Of a DNA stretch of 42,186 nucleotides, positions 15,559 to 24,337 are shown piece by piece. The notes beneath the pieces are model-generated. The model did not search any database, had not been told where the DNA came from, and worked only from the letters and a program-made list of their open reading frames with translations. Where the stretch lies: NCBI GenBank assembly GCA_964474895.1, contig CAYYUK010000005.1, positions 1 through 42,186 of the forward strand, read 5' to 3'. Position 1 is the first letter of the stretch. Each line of letters starts with the position of its first letter. Both the position numbers and the translations under genes were made by a program. The DNA comes from CAYFNK01 sp964474895. Lineage in GTDB: Archaea; Nanobdellota; Nanobdellia; SCGC-AAA011-G17; PNOQ01.

Positions 15559-18093
15559 TTACTTTTTATCTTCAGAGTCTTCCTCATCAAATTCTATAAC
15601 GAAATCTTCTTCCTCTTCTAATTTTTCCTCTTTCTTAGATTTCTTTTCTTCTTTCTTAGCTTTTTTATCAACTTTCTCAACAGGCTCTTTCTTCTCTTCA
15701 ACAATAACTGGCTCTTCATCAATTTCTTCTTCAAAGAACCCTTTAAGTTTTTTCAAAAAGTTAGTCCTAAATAACAAAATCAAAGCAATAAGAATAACAA
15801 TAAAAATTATCAACCCATTCCTATTTTTTTGTATTGCTTCACCAGCACCAGAAAATATAGATTTAAATGAAGTGGCAAATGATTGCAAAAATGGTTCCCC
15901 CTCAACATCTCCAGTAGAATCACCTGTTATTTCATCAAGAGCGTCATCAAGCTCTTCATCACTAATTTCATCCTCAGAATCTTCCTCTTCAGGATAAGTT
16001 AAACCTTCAGAAATTACTTCATATGTTATATCGGCCTGCTCACCAATAAATCCATTGAAAGTAACCAAAACATCATCAACCCCATCACCATCTAAATCAA
16101 CTTCTTGAGATTCGCCAACCACCAAAGGAACATAAACTGGATCTGAAGATATTACAAGTACTACTGAATAATCATCAAGTTTTTCACTATAGGCAATACT
16201 ATGCTCTTCATCACCTATTTCAATTGAAGCTTCTTGTTCTAAATCAAATAACTCCCCAACAATTGCTGGTTCCTCTTCTACTTCTTCCTCGCCATCTTCT
16301 TCAACAGGTTCCTCATCAGTTACATTGGTTTCATCATCAACAGTCTCTTCATCAACCTCTGGAGAGGCAAAAAGGTTCTTAAAAAATACTAAAAATCTCT
16401 GGAAAGGAGACACAGAAGTAACATCAGTAATTTCTTGCTCTTCCTCAACTAAGGGCATATATTCTCCCTCATTAACATTTATATCAACAGATTCCGTAGC
16501 TAAAATCGTACTATCTTCTAGTCTAGCTGAAATACTAATTTCATATTTGCCGGGTAATACATCACCAGTTGGAGCAATATACAAATAAACTAATTCAGAT
16601 TTAGAAGGTTCTAAACTAACAACAGTTGGATTCAAATAAACAAAATTAGCTGCTGTCCCACTAACACCTAATTCATAAGTTGCAGTATCTGAACCAATGT
16701 TTTCGACAACTATTGGAACTGTAGTTGTAGTATCATAGTTTAAACCAACATTATTATCCTCAACACCAAGCAAAACCATGTAACACTCTTCTCTTGTTAC
16801 AGTTGTTAATTCTATAATATCAGAACTTGCAACCTGACTACTGTCTTTAGCTTTTGCAACTACTTCTACAGTATAGTCTCCAGAAGGAACACTAAATCCA
16901 GGATTAACATTCAAAACAACTTGCCCTTCTTCTCCAGCACCTAAAGATAAAGATCTTTCATTCAAGGAAGCCCATTCAGGACCATTCAATTCTAAGAAAT
17001 ATTCTTTAGAAAACTCACCAGTATTTACAACATTAATATTGTAAGAATTTGACAAAGAATTACATAAAGTATCTGTACCTTTTTCTATATCAACAACAAC
17101 ACCATGACATTTGTTTACACCAATACTAAATATATTCAAAGCTTCAACATTGCCCATTTCAGGAGTTGCTATAAATCTAGCTTCAAAAACACCCTGAACA
17201 CCATAATCCGGACTAATCATCAAACTAACTGCACCAGTGCTGTCTGGAGAAATACTTAAACTATTTTTATCTAAACTGGCCCAAGCTGGACCATCCAATT
17301 CAAAAGTAAAATCATTAGTTGTGGAACCATCATTAACTATGTCTATAGAAACTGTTTCCTGTGAATGCTCACAAAGAGAAATAGTGTCTCTTTCAGAATC
17401 TACTCTAAAATCATAACAAGCATCAACAACAAGCATTGAATTTGCAGATTTTATACTTCTTCCACTCATTGGTGTAGCAGAAACAGTAAATTCATACTCG
17501 CCTAATGAGTCGCAACTTGCTTCAATATAAGCACTGAAAGTCCTAGTTTCACCAGGATTTACACTTAATACAGTCTCGCTTAAGACAATAGGTCCCGGAG
17601 CAGTTCCATCCACAGAAAGGACATAAGTATCAGCAAAATCTCCATTATTGGTTATTTGAAAATCAAAACCTTGATTACCACAAGGACATGCATGATTCAC
17701 ATCATTTAGAGCAACAAGTGAGTAATCAAAACAATCCCTAACATACATAGAATGGCTTAAAGTTTCAGAATTGGCTAATATTTGAAGATCATAAATACCA
17801 ACGTTAGTATAAGAAGGTGGCGTGATATAAGTATAAATATTTCTAATTTGCCCAGGATTCAAAACAAATCCTATTGGAACCGTAGTAGAAAAAAACGATG
17901 CCGCACCAGAGGAAGAAACACTAACCTCTACAGGTTCTCCACCTGTATTTTCTATAACATCCCTAAAAAGTCCAGTAGAACCAGGACATAAATCATCAGG
18001 CCCACTACCCTGATACAAACTCACTCCCGCAAAAGTTAACGGAAGAGAGATCAAAACAACCATCAATATAATCAAAAATTTATCACCACTCAT
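15559..18093 (-). CDS. Large exported surface protein with repeated Ig-like (NEW3/CARDB-type) domains
   Basis: The 844-residue protein has a signal peptide (about 1-22), then five beta-sandwich repeats of roughly 100 residues each to about 540. Each repeat carries an N-x-G 'IENTGG/VNDGS/VNTGE/VENIGS' strand and a 'L-PG...Y-V-V-P...GxYE' strand, as in NPCBM-associated NEW3 or CARDB domains. Each repeat tends to end with one Cys. An acidic linker, a VDLDGDGVDDVLV Ca2+-loop-like segment and further acidic stretches follow. A membrane span (IIFIVILIALILLF, about 762-777) and a highly charged Lys/Glu cytoplasmic tail end the protein. A GGGAGGT site precedes the ATG. It is likely a cell-envelope scaffold; related in style to 18205-19440. 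Confidence 0.82.
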   Translation of the reverse strand: MSGDKFLIILMVVLISLPLTFAGVSLYQGSGPDDLCPGSTGLFRDVIENTGGEPVEVSVSSSGAASFFSTTVPIGFVLNPGQIRNIYTYITPPSYTNVGIYDLQILANSETLSHSMYVRDCFDYSLVALNDVNHACPCGNQGFDFQITNNGDFADTYVLSVDGTAPGPIVLSETVLSVNPGETRTFSAYIEASCDSLGEYEFTVSATPMSGRSIKSANSMLVVDACYDFRVDSERDTISLCEHSQETVSIDIVNDGSTTNDFTFELDGPAWASLDKNSLSISPDSTGAVSLMISPDYGVQGVFEARFIATPEMGNVEALNIFSIGVNKCHGVVVDIEKGTDTLCNSLSNSYNINVVNTGEFSKEYFLELNGPEWASLNERSLSLGAGEEGQVVLNVNPGFSVPSGDYTVEVVAKAKDSSQVASSDIIELTTVTREECYMVLLGVEDNNVGLNYDTTTTVPIVVENIGSDTATYELGVSGTAANFVYLNPTVVSLEPSKSELVYLYIAPTGDVLPGKYEISISARLEDSTILATESVDINVNEGEYMPLVEEEQEITDVTSVSPFQRFLVFFKNLFASPEVDEETVDDETNVTDEEPVEEDGEEEVEEEPAIVGELFDLEQEASIEIGDEEHSIAYSEKLDDYSVVLVISSDPVYVPLVVGESQEVDLDGDGVDDVLVTFNGFIGEQADITYEVISEGLTYPEEEDSEDEISDEELDDALDEITGDSTGDVEGEPFLQSFATSFKSIFSGAGEAIQKNRNGLIIFIVILIALILLFRTNFLKKLKGFFEEEIDEEPVIVEEKKEPVEKVDKKAKKEEKKSKKEEKLEEEEDFVIEFDEEDSEDKK

Positions 18094-18169
18094 TATGGAA
18101 ACCTCCCTTTATTACTTCAAAGAGAACAAAACCCCATATAAAAGAATTATGTCAATTAAAAATATAGAA

Positions 18170-18200
18170 ATAAAAGAATATAAAATAAAAAGAAAAAAGA
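18170..18200 (-). terminator. U-rich terminator after the 411-residue surface protein
   Basis: On the minus strand the stretch just after the stop reads CTTCTTTTTTCTTTTTATTTTAT, a poly-T archaeal terminator. It separates the two surface-protein genes, which also have separate promoters. Confidence 0.5.
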
Positions 18201-18204
18201 AGAT

Positions 18205-19440
18205 TTAGTAATAAGTTTGATCTTCATCAATTATAGGCTCTTCTTTATCTCCTCTTAATTTTCTTGCAGCTACAATTATACCAAGTATAACCAAAATAAC
18301 TAACAAGATTGAAAAACCCAATTGAAGACCATCTTTAACATTACCAAAACCTGCAGGTCCTAAAACATCCACTGTCAAATCAAATGACTTCAAAACTTCA
18401 TTTCCAGACATTACATCAACAGTAAACTCATTCTGACCAGCATCAGCATTTCTATCAACTGAAACAAATACATAAGCTCCATCAGACTCTTCAGCTACTC
18501 TGTAAGTTCCAAAGTCAACACCTTGAACCACAACATCGTAGTTTACATTTGAGTTAGGATAACTTATCCAAAATGCTACAGCGGTTCCCCTCTCAGCGGA
18601 TTGCATTGTAGTATCAACATCAATTTCTCCACCAAAAGCAGTACCTGCGCCGATAGTCAGACTGTAAGATTTAGTATCTCTACCATCTCCATTATCATAG
18701 ATAACTTCAACTACTACATCATAGATCCCAGAAGGAACATTTGTAGGAAGAGCTAAAACTAAATCCTTATGAATCTTATAGTCTTCATCATCACAACCAT
18801 CTTCACAGTCATCAGCAACTTCTTCAGTTACCAAATCAAATCTGTTAGATCTTGTATTCAAACCTAATGCAGGAATGTTCATCTGAACATAAATATCTTC
18901 TTCCTCACTATGACCTATGTTTTCAACACCTACACTAGCAAAAAGACTTTGACCAGCTTGCAAGGTTGTTCCCATTGGAAAATTAACATCATATATATTT
19001 ACCAAATTTCTCTGGTCTACAACATCAATTCTCAAAACATCGAAATGATTCCTATTACCCTCTTCATCTTCCATATATATGTTAAGAGTGTACAAACCAG
19101 GATCTATTTCAGAGTCTAGTTCAAAATTCAAGATTTCACGTCCTGTCCAATTATTTCCAATTGAAAAATAATCGGTTTCTTCTTCTTCATCAGCTAATTC
19201 AGCCACAATTCTCGCTTCAGCGTATTCATCAAAGCCATCATTAGCACTCCAGAACACTTCAACCCTTAAATCTTCTCCAGCATAAACTGGACCAAAAGGA
19301 TTATTGTCTGAATCACTATTCAAATTATAACCATTTATAATAACCTGGTCTATTTGAAACTCATCAGATTCAGTAGCGGAAACAGCCATAGCAGATACCA
19401 AAAACAGCATCAAAACTGCAAACACTTTTATGTATTTCAT
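18205..19440 (-). CDS. Exported, C-terminally anchored surface protein with CARDB-like domains
   Basis: The protein has 411 residues: signal peptide about 1-22 (VSAMAVSATES), two or three beta-sandwich domains (RVEVFWSANDGFDEYAEARI; SLFASVGVENIGHSEEEDIYV; GTAVAFWISYPNSNV), one DDCEDGCDDED acidic loop that could bind a metal ion, then a C-terminal membrane span (GFSILLVILVILGIIVAARKL) and a short acidic tail. A GGGAGGG site lies upstream of the ATG, with TTTATAAG near 19505, giving a leader of about 40 bases. The leader plus strong ribosome-binding site suggests high expression. It probably works in the same envelope layer as 15559-18093. Confidence 0.8.
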   Translation of the reverse strand: MKYIKVFAVLMLFLVSAMAVSATESDEFQIDQVIINGYNLNSDSDNNPFGPVYAGEDLRVEVFWSANDGFDEYAEARIVAELADEEEETDYFSIGNNWTGREILNFELDSEIDPGLYTLNIYMEDEEGNRNHFDVLRIDVVDQRNLVNIYDVNFPMGTTLQAGQSLFASVGVENIGHSEEEDIYVQMNIPALGLNTRSNRFDLVTEEVADDCEDGCDDEDYKIHKDLVLALPTNVPSGIYDVVVEVIYDNGDGRDTKSYSLTIGAGTAFGGEIDVDTTMQSAERGTAVAFWISYPNSNVNYDVVVQGVDFGTYRVAEESDGAYVFVSVDRNADAGQNEFTVDVMSGNEVLKSFDLTVDVLGPAGFGNVKDGLQLGFSILLVILVILGIIVAARKLRGDKEEPIIDEDQTYY

Positions 19441-19528
19441 CGTTATTTAACCCTCCCATAATAACATGATTTTTGTTGTAATTCCGTAGTTGTGAAAGGC
19501 TTATAAACTTATCGGTAGCAGTTTCAAA

Positions 19529-20230
19529 TTAAAGATTTTTCAGCCTAAGAATCTCATTTATCTCACTAACAGAAATAGCACAGCCCTTATATTTCAAACC
19601 CCACAAAGCACCAGAGAGCATATCTTTTCTAAACTCATTATGGACCTTCTTTCCAACTGAAATATACTTATCCATAATACCCAAACCATAGGCAACAACA
19701 ATTAACTCGGTAGATCTTATTATATTAACTTTCTTAACTTCAGTTCTAAACTTAATTAGAACACTTCTATCAATCTTGACTTTAGTGTGCAATCTATTAG
19801 ATAAAACACCCCCCAAACTTTCAGGGTCCTCAACTAACAACCTAAGAGTTCTTTCATCTAAAACAAGCGCCCCAGAATCATAATGTAAAACCAAAGCAAG
19901 AGCATCCATTTCAGCATCCTGAATTATCTTTATTGGTTTATTCTTAGCAAAGTATATATTATTAGCAAGGCTCAAAAGATATTTAGATTTTCTCTCAATT
20001 TCCTTATTTGAAGCTAGCTTGAAAACCCCTTCCATCAAATAGTCTCTAATCACAACAGCATCCAATTTAAACCTATTAATATTAAGAGGCCTATCTATTA
20101 ATTCGTACTTAACACCCAAAGGCAAAATAAAATCTCCACCAAACTTCTTCTTAAGTGGTTTTAATACCCAAAGAAGATTATTCATAGCCAAACTTATTAC
20201 ACTCCCAGTATCAAAAACCAAAGATTTCAT
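19529..20230 (-). CDS. PIN-domain-like protein, last gene of the arvABC operon
   Basis: The 233-residue protein starts MKSLVFDTGSVISLAMNN, a PIN-like first strand with an Asp followed by a Ser/Thr. KYELIDRP (acidic residue in helix 3) and IQDAEMDALALVLHYDSGALVLDERTLRLL (two further Asp/Glu positions and a second strand) match the PIN nuclease arrangement. The C-terminal third (about 150-233) is not recognised. The ATG overlaps the preceding stop as ATGA, so translation is coupled. PIN proteins are usually ribonucleases, in toxin-antitoxin pairs or RNA processing. Here its neighbours argue against a simple toxin, but that is inference. Confidence 0.72.
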   Translation of the reverse strand: MKSLVFDTGSVISLAMNNLLWVLKPLKKKFGGDFILPLGVKYELIDRPLNINRFKLDAVVIRDYLMEGVFKLASNKEIERKSKYLLSLANNIYFAKNKPIKIIQDAEMDALALVLHYDSGALVLDERTLRLLVEDPESLGGVLSNRLHTKVKIDRSVLIKFRTEVKKVNIIRSTELIVVAYGLGIMDKYISVGKKVHNEFRKDMLSGALWGLKYKGCAISVSEINEILRLKNL

Positions 20231-20796
20231 AAACCAAATAACTCCTCTGCTAATTTTACTCTTTCTTTTGCAGATTTTGAAATATTGAAAGGGGCATCAA
20301 ACTCTTTAGTGGCTCCCAAATAAGATTTAACATCCCATGTAGGAATATCTAAAAGCTTAGCAACTCTTGATGAAGAAATACCATGTCTATGAATATTTGT
20401 TGCCTTTTTAACTTTGGATCTATGAATCACTTGATCAACAAATCTTCCGACATTCTTTTCGAGTTTATTCATATCTTTTATTATCCGCTTCAATGAACTA
20501 AGATACCCATTAAGATTCCCTCCCCTAATACTAACTTTTGCTTTTTTCAACTCAAAAAGAACAGATTTCTCAAATTTGCTCCAACCAGAATATTTAGTAT
20601 ATCTATGTTTTTCCATAAGTTTATACAAAGAAAAAATTACAACTGCAGTTGTAATAGAATGTTTATCTTGAAAAATAGAAGAATTATGTATTGTACGATC
20701 GCTCTGGGTTTCAAGAGAAGATATATCACCACGCTTAAACGCCAAAATACTCTTTTCTATAACTGATAAGATATCTTTCCTAATAGTTTCATTCAT
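20227..20796 (-). CDS. Helical HTH-like hypothetical protein in the arvABC operon
   Basis: This protein of about 189 residues is not recognised as a named family. It is almost all helix and basic. A central region (VIFSLYKLMEKHRYTKYSGWSKFEK) and a four-helix-like stretch are followed by HRHGISSSRVAKLLDIPTWDVKSYLG (about 145-170), which reads like a helix-turn-helix. The ATG at 20796 sits one base after the arvC stop (TAAAATG). An upstream ATG at 20811 and TTG at 20832 are less likely. The following PIN gene overlaps its stop. Nucleic-acid binding is inferred from the HTH-like segment only. Confidence 0.68.
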   Translation of the reverse strand: MNETIRKDILSVIEKSILAFKRGDISSLETQSDRTIHNSSIFQDKHSITTAVVIFSLYKLMEKHRYTKYSGWSKFEKSVLFELKKAKVSIRGGNLNGYLSSLKRIIKDMNKLEKNVGRFVDQVIHRSKVKKATNIHRHGISSSRVAKLLDIPTWDVKSYLGATKEFDAPFNISKSAKERVKLAEELFGL

Positions 20797-20797
20797 T

Positions 20798-21172
20798 TTA
20801 CTTAGTTGCATTAAAGGTAGAAACAAGATCAATTATATATTTCCCATCCTGTAACTTATAAACTAAAGGCTTTTTCTTAAACAAATCAACCAAATCCAAT
20901 TCATAGGTGCCTGGTTTCAAAATCTTAATAGACTCTATATCTAAAAAAACAGGACCTTCCCCAAAATCATTGTCAACACCAACCAAATCCTTAACATCTT
21001 TCTCCATCTGTTCCCTATCTTCTTTGGTTAAATCTTCGGAAAGATCTTTGGCTTTCTTTAATGATTCTTTTTTAATAAAGAAAAAAAATCTAGAACCGCA
21101 ATCACACCCACTTAATAATTTTTTAGAACCATCAGGATGAATTTCCCCGCACCTGACGCATTGATGTGGCAT
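20798..21172 (-). CDS. arvC: OapC/ArvC-family zinc-ribbon protein (DUF2072)
   Basis: The protein has 124 residues. The N-terminal zinc ribbon is MPHQCVRCGEIHPDGSKKLLSGCDCGSRFFFF, with CxxC and CxC pairs. A charged helical linker (about 38-70) and a C-terminal beta domain (VFLDIESIKILKPGTYELDLVDLF) follow. This pattern and the gene order with DUF2073 and an Era-like GTPase identify the archaeal OapC/ArvC family (established knowledge). In Haloferax the associated GTPase has been tied to extracellular vesicle formation, and in Thermococcus the set was first described as origin-associated. It starts 6 bases after arvB. Confidence 0.87.
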   Translation of the reverse strand: MPHQCVRCGEIHPDGSKKLLSGCDCGSRFFFFIKKESLKKAKDLSEDLTKEDREQMEKDVKDLVGVDNDFGEGPVFLDIESIKILKPGTYELDLVDLFKKKPLVYKLQDGKYIIDLVSTFNATK

Positions 21173-21178
21173 TTTTTT

Positions 21179-21580
21179 TTAACCGTTGATAAAAAGATCG
21201 ATCTGTGATGGGTTCTTTCGTATGTCTTTAACAATATTTGCAGGTCCAACGATAGTCAAACAGTCTCTTTTACCCATAATTGTCTTATAAAAAATATTAC
21301 CGACCGCACTAGTAGCAGCTTTAGCAACATTATTTTTCTTTTTACCTTTCCTCTTCTTGTTATTTCCATTAGGATAAACTGTACAAAAAGAAATACCAGG
21401 AAACTCTTTCGTTATTTGTCCCATTGTTTTCTCAATAAGTTTCGCTTCTTCATGCGGCTTTAATTTTCCCTGCATTAAAACAATTTTATCCCTTCTTACT
21501 ATACTAAAAATTTTATTTAATTTCTGATCAGTATTAAGACTCGAATGATCTCTATATGGGACATATTTAAAAGATAACAT
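21179..21580 (-). CDS. arvB: OapB/ArvB-family RNA-binding-type protein (DUF2073)
   Basis: The protein has 133 residues. Features are DKIVLMQGKLKPHEEAKLIEKTMGQI, FPGISFCTVYP, and a C-terminal CLTIVGPANIVKDIRKNPSQIDLFI, all characteristic of the DUF2073/OapB family. A basic NGNNKKRKGKKKNN loop replaces the shorter loop I would expect and may contact RNA or lipid. OapB of Thermococcales binds a structured non-coding RNA (HgcC) (established); no HgcC-like RNA was recognised in this window. It lies one base after the arvA stop, between the GTPase and the zinc-ribbon gene. Confidence 0.87.
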   Translation of the reverse strand: MLSFKYVPYRDHSSLNTDQKLNKIFSIVRRDKIVLMQGKLKPHEEAKLIEKTMGQITKEFPGISFCTVYPNGNNKKRKGKKKNNVAKAATSAVGNIFYKTIMGKRDCLTIVGPANIVKDIRKNPSQIDLFING

Positions 21581-21581
21581 A

Positions 21582-22214
21582 CTAACCTATAACACGGAAT
21601 AACTCTTTATAAAAGTTTTCCATATTCTCCCCCTTATCTGCCGAAATACCGACTACTGGATATTGTGGAAATGCAGACTCAATTTTCTTAACACTTGCCC
21701 TCTTCAAATCAGTTTTATTAGCTGCAATTAATACTGGAATATCCCTAGCAGCAAGATTCCCAACAATTGTAATATTAACTTGTGAATATGGACTTTTAGT
21801 TGAATCCAACACAATAACAACACAATCAACACTATCTAGCCACCTTATTGCTTCAATAATCCCTTTCGTTGCTTCCTTGGCTCTTGATTTTGCTTCTTTA
21901 GATTTTAATTTAAATTTCATAAAATCTTCATAGTCAATTTTCGTTGCAATCCCCGGAGTATCTATTAAATTGAAAGTCAATTCCTTTCTTCCAGATTTAA
22001 TTTTAACCTGCTCTTTAGTTTGAATCATCCTAGTTTCGTGAGGAACTTTGGAAACAGTACCAACCTCCTCACCCAACCAGTCCATACTAATCTTATTTGC
22101 CAAGGTAGTTTTTCCTGCATTTGGCGGACCGTAGAAACCTAATTTAACATTATTTTTGCCACGAAATAATCTATTAATATATTTTTTAAAGAAAGATTTG
22201 AACTTTTTAATCAT
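21582..22214 (-). CDS. arvA: Era-like small GTPase, OapA/ArvA family
   Basis: The protein has 210 residues. An N-terminal basic amphipathic helix (MIKKFKSFFKKYINRLFRGK) is likely to touch membrane. The G-domain follows: G1 GPPNAGKT at 29-36, G3 DTPG at 85-88, G4 NKTD, and G5 SADKG. The family is the archaeal Era-like GTPase next to DUF2073 and DUF2072, called OapA in Thermococcales and ArvA in Haloferax, where it drives extracellular vesicle formation (established there; inferred here). AGGTGAT lies 6 bases before the ATG, and TTTATATATAAAT near 22250 is the probable promoter of the five-gene unit. Confidence 0.9.
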   Translation of the reverse strand: MIKKFKSFFKKYINRLFRGKNNVKLGFYGPPNAGKTTLANKISMDWLGEEVGTVSKVPHETRMIQTKEQVKIKSGRKELTFNLIDTPGIATKIDYEDFMKFKLKSKEAKSRAKEATKGIIEAIRWLDSVDCVVIVLDSTKSPYSQVNITIVGNLAARDIPVLIAANKTDLKRASVKKIESAFPQYPVVGISADKGENMENFYKELFRVIG

Positions 22215-22267
22215 TAAACTATCACCTTAAATTTAGTTTCTAAGATTTATATATAAATATTTCTACA

Positions 22268-22702
22268 CTATAATTCCTTATACCAAATGTATAATCTAAA
22301 CAATTTAAAATTAAATGTCTCTCCTTCATATTTTTGAATTACGAAACTATCTGCGTAGATCTGGCTATCTTCTGGAAATTCTATTGGATCCTGGGGATAT
22401 GAATCATATTCGGCACACTCTGGATTATTATCACAAATAACAAATCCATACTCAAACCTGATATTATCAACAAAAGCATCCAAAAAAGAACTAATCTCCC
22501 TTATATTACCATCAAAAACATATTCTCTATAGTCTACATCATTTTGTAATTTATCAAAAATAGTATCCTGTAATGCCCCCACATCTGGTGGGACTTCCTC
22601 TGTTTCAGGATTATCAAAAGATAAAGAAATAATAACAACCATAAACACAATAATTACTGCAATTATTGCTTCCAATGTTTTCAGATAACCTTTTTTATTC
22701 AC
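22268..22702 (-). CDS. Minor pilin-like protein
   Basis: The protein has about 144 residues. The start is a GTG (22700-22702) overlapping the previous stop as GTGA; the TTG one codon earlier is less likely. The N-terminus MNKKGYLKTLEAIIAVIIVFMVVII is a class III signal with the hydrophobic pilin helix. The remainder is acidic (NPETEEVPPDVG, CDNNPECAEYDS with two Cys) and ends FRLYIWYKEL. It is the last gene of the pilus operon and is likely a minor pilin or assembly-tip subunit. Confidence 0.75.
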   Translation of the reverse strand: MNKKGYLKTLEAIIAVIIVFMVVIISLSFDNPETEEVPPDVGALQDTIFDKLQNDVDYREYVFDGNIREISSFLDAFVDNIRFEYGFVICDNNPECAEYDSYPQDPIEFPEDSQIYADSFVIQKYEGETFNFKLFRLYIWYKEL

Positions 22703-23475
22703 CAAACCCTCACCCCTACATTAACAGGTATTTTTGTACCATTAATTTGTAACATACTATCTGCCCAATTAAACGCAAAAACATTGTCCAATTCTTGGGG
22801 CTCAATAAATCCACACCCATAGTTCACATTACCATCAGATATATTAACAGACAAATCTCTCGCAGAGGGATATCTTATAATTTCCTTAAAATGATTATAT
22901 TCATTTAAATCTCCACAACAGTCGCCATCGTCACACGAAAATAAATCAAAAATATTTTGTTCACTAAATCCTTTCAACTTCTCAACAATACCAAAAGTAC
23001 ATTCAACTTCTGAATCAGAACAATAAATAATAGGAGTTCCAGGTACAGTTCCATCATCTGCAAATAAGTCTAATTCAGACCTAAGTATTCCAAATTCATA
23101 AACATCATCAACACCCAAATTAATATCACCAAATTGCAGATTATTTGAATCCGTATTATAATCCGTATTATAATCAATTAGAGTTAAATCAGAATCATAA
23201 ACTCTAACACCATTAGAAAATAAATCAGAATAACTGTCCATACTAAGTTCTAACCAACCATTAACCGAAACAGAAGACTTTACAAATAAAGGATATCTAT
23301 CAATTTCATAATAACCATTTTCCTTAATACCTTGCTCTGCTATTGAAACTAAATATTCTGAACTATGGCTTTCAATAACATGCGGTTTAAAAATAACAAA
23401 AATAGTCAAAGTAAAAATTAAAAAAATTCCAAGACTTATTGCCCAATCAACATATGAGAGACCTTTCTTATCCAT
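22699..23475 (-). CDS. Large pilin-like secreted protein of the pilus operon
   Basis: The protein has about 258 residues. The ATG at 23475 (MDKKGLSYVDWAISLGIFLIF) follows the previous stop by one base (TAAAATG) and begins a class III signal peptide with an assembly helix. The body is beta-rich. A Cys cluster (CSDSEVECTFG, CDDGDCCG, NYGCGF) probably forms disulfides. A direct in-frame NTDYNTDSN repeat lies near residue 107. Family unknown beyond pilin-like; its place after two TadC-like genes suggests a minor pilin or pilus-associated adhesin. Confidence 0.75.
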   Translation of the reverse strand: MDKKGLSYVDWAISLGIFLIFTLTIFVIFKPHVIESHSSEYLVSIAEQGIKENGYYEIDRYPLFVKSSVSVNGWLELSMDSYSDLFSNGVRVYDSDLTLIDYNTDYNTDSNNLQFGDINLGVDDVYEFGILRSELDLFADDGTVPGTPIIYCSDSEVECTFGIVEKLKGFSEQNIFDLFSCDDGDCCGDLNEYNHFKEIIRYPSARDLSVNISDGNVNYGCGFIEPQELDNVFAFNWADSMLQINGTKIPVNVGVRVW

Positions 23476-23476
23476 T

Positions 23477-24337
23477 TTAATATCCAACCATAGATGAAAA
23501 TATCAAATAACCAACCAACATCATAATCAATGAATGTTTAAGTCCAGTCATGATTTTTCCTTCTGAAAATTTACCAATCAATAATCCTGAAAAAAATCCT
23601 TGTATTAAGATCAATCCAATAAAAATAATATTGAAATTTATAGTAGCTGCCAATTCTTGGGCACCATATCCCCCACCACCAAATCCCATACCGCTACCAG
23701 CAAGAGCAGTAACACCGATATCGCTTAACTGGGGTAACAAATAAACTTGCAACACAACCATTATACCGACAAAAATAAAGAAGATAAAATAGCCCTGAAT
23801 CAATTGTGAAAACGTATTTGTTTTTCTCTCTTCCCCTATTTTCCTAATTTGTAATACGGAGTTCACAACAGAATCTAAAACACTTGCTATATTTCCGCCA
23901 CTTTCTTCGGCTTCAACAATAATAGTCATGGCCCTCTTAACAACCTTATTATTTGTGCTCTTACCAAATCTAACAAAAGAATCTCTCAAGGGGATCCCCC
24001 ATTCAATCTGATAAATCAACTTATTAACATAAGGATTCAAGGCACCATAATCTGCACCCTTTAACTCTCTTATAGCCTTGGGAATTGGAATTCCAGATTT
24101 AACCCCATCAGAGACCGCCCTAATAAACTCCAAAAACTTGACTTCCACTTCTTTCTGTCTTTTATTCTCTCTCATAGAATCTAACCAAAATTGAAACAAC
24201 ATAAAGAAAACACCAATACCAATAAGTGGTTTAAACCACCTAGACTGGAGTTCAAATAAAAATAAAAAAGAAAAAATTACTATAGCCAACCCTATCAAAA
24301 TCCCTACAACGTGCCTAATTTTTATTTTAAAGTTCAT
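23477..24337 (-). CDS. TadC/FlaJ-like pilus assembly membrane protein (second copy)
   Basis: This 286-residue GspF/TadC-fold platform protein has two N-terminal spans, then a cytoplasmic GspF domain: FLEFIRAVSDGVKSGIPIPKAI, WGIPLRDSFVRFG, and the signature AMTIIVEAEESGGNIASVLDSV. Three more spans follow. A glycine-rich loop (GSGMGFGGGGYG) lies between spans. Its ATG overlaps the upstream TadC-like stop (ATGA). The two proteins probably form a heteromeric platform beneath the pilus, driven by the ATPase at 25357-26961. Confidence 0.88.
   Translation of the reverse strand: MNFKIKIRHVVGILIGLAIVIFSFLFLFELQSRWFKPLIGIGVFFMLFQFWLDSMRENKRQKEVEVKFLEFIRAVSDGVKSGIPIPKAIRELKGADYGALNPYVNKLIYQIEWGIPLRDSFVRFGKSTNNKVVKRAMTIIVEAEESGGNIASVLDSVVNSVLQIRKIGEERKTNTFSQLIQGYFIFFIFVGIMVVLQVYLLPQLSDIGVTALAGSGMGFGGGGYGAQELAATINFNIIFIGLILIQGFFSGLLIGKFSEGKIMTGLKHSLIMMLVGYLIFSSMVGY

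Noticed and set aside
19529..20796. Simple toxin-antitoxin pair (PIN plus HTH-like protein)
   Set aside because: The genes are coupled to arvABC, the PIN-like protein is long (233 residues) for a VapC toxin, and the partner (189 residues) is too long for a VapB antitoxin; a toxin role is not excluded but is not the best reading.
23140..23180. Short tandem repeat near AATCCGTATTAT as a CRISPR-like or mobile repeat
   Set aside because: It is a two-copy in-frame duplication (NTDYNTDSN) within a coding region, not an array.
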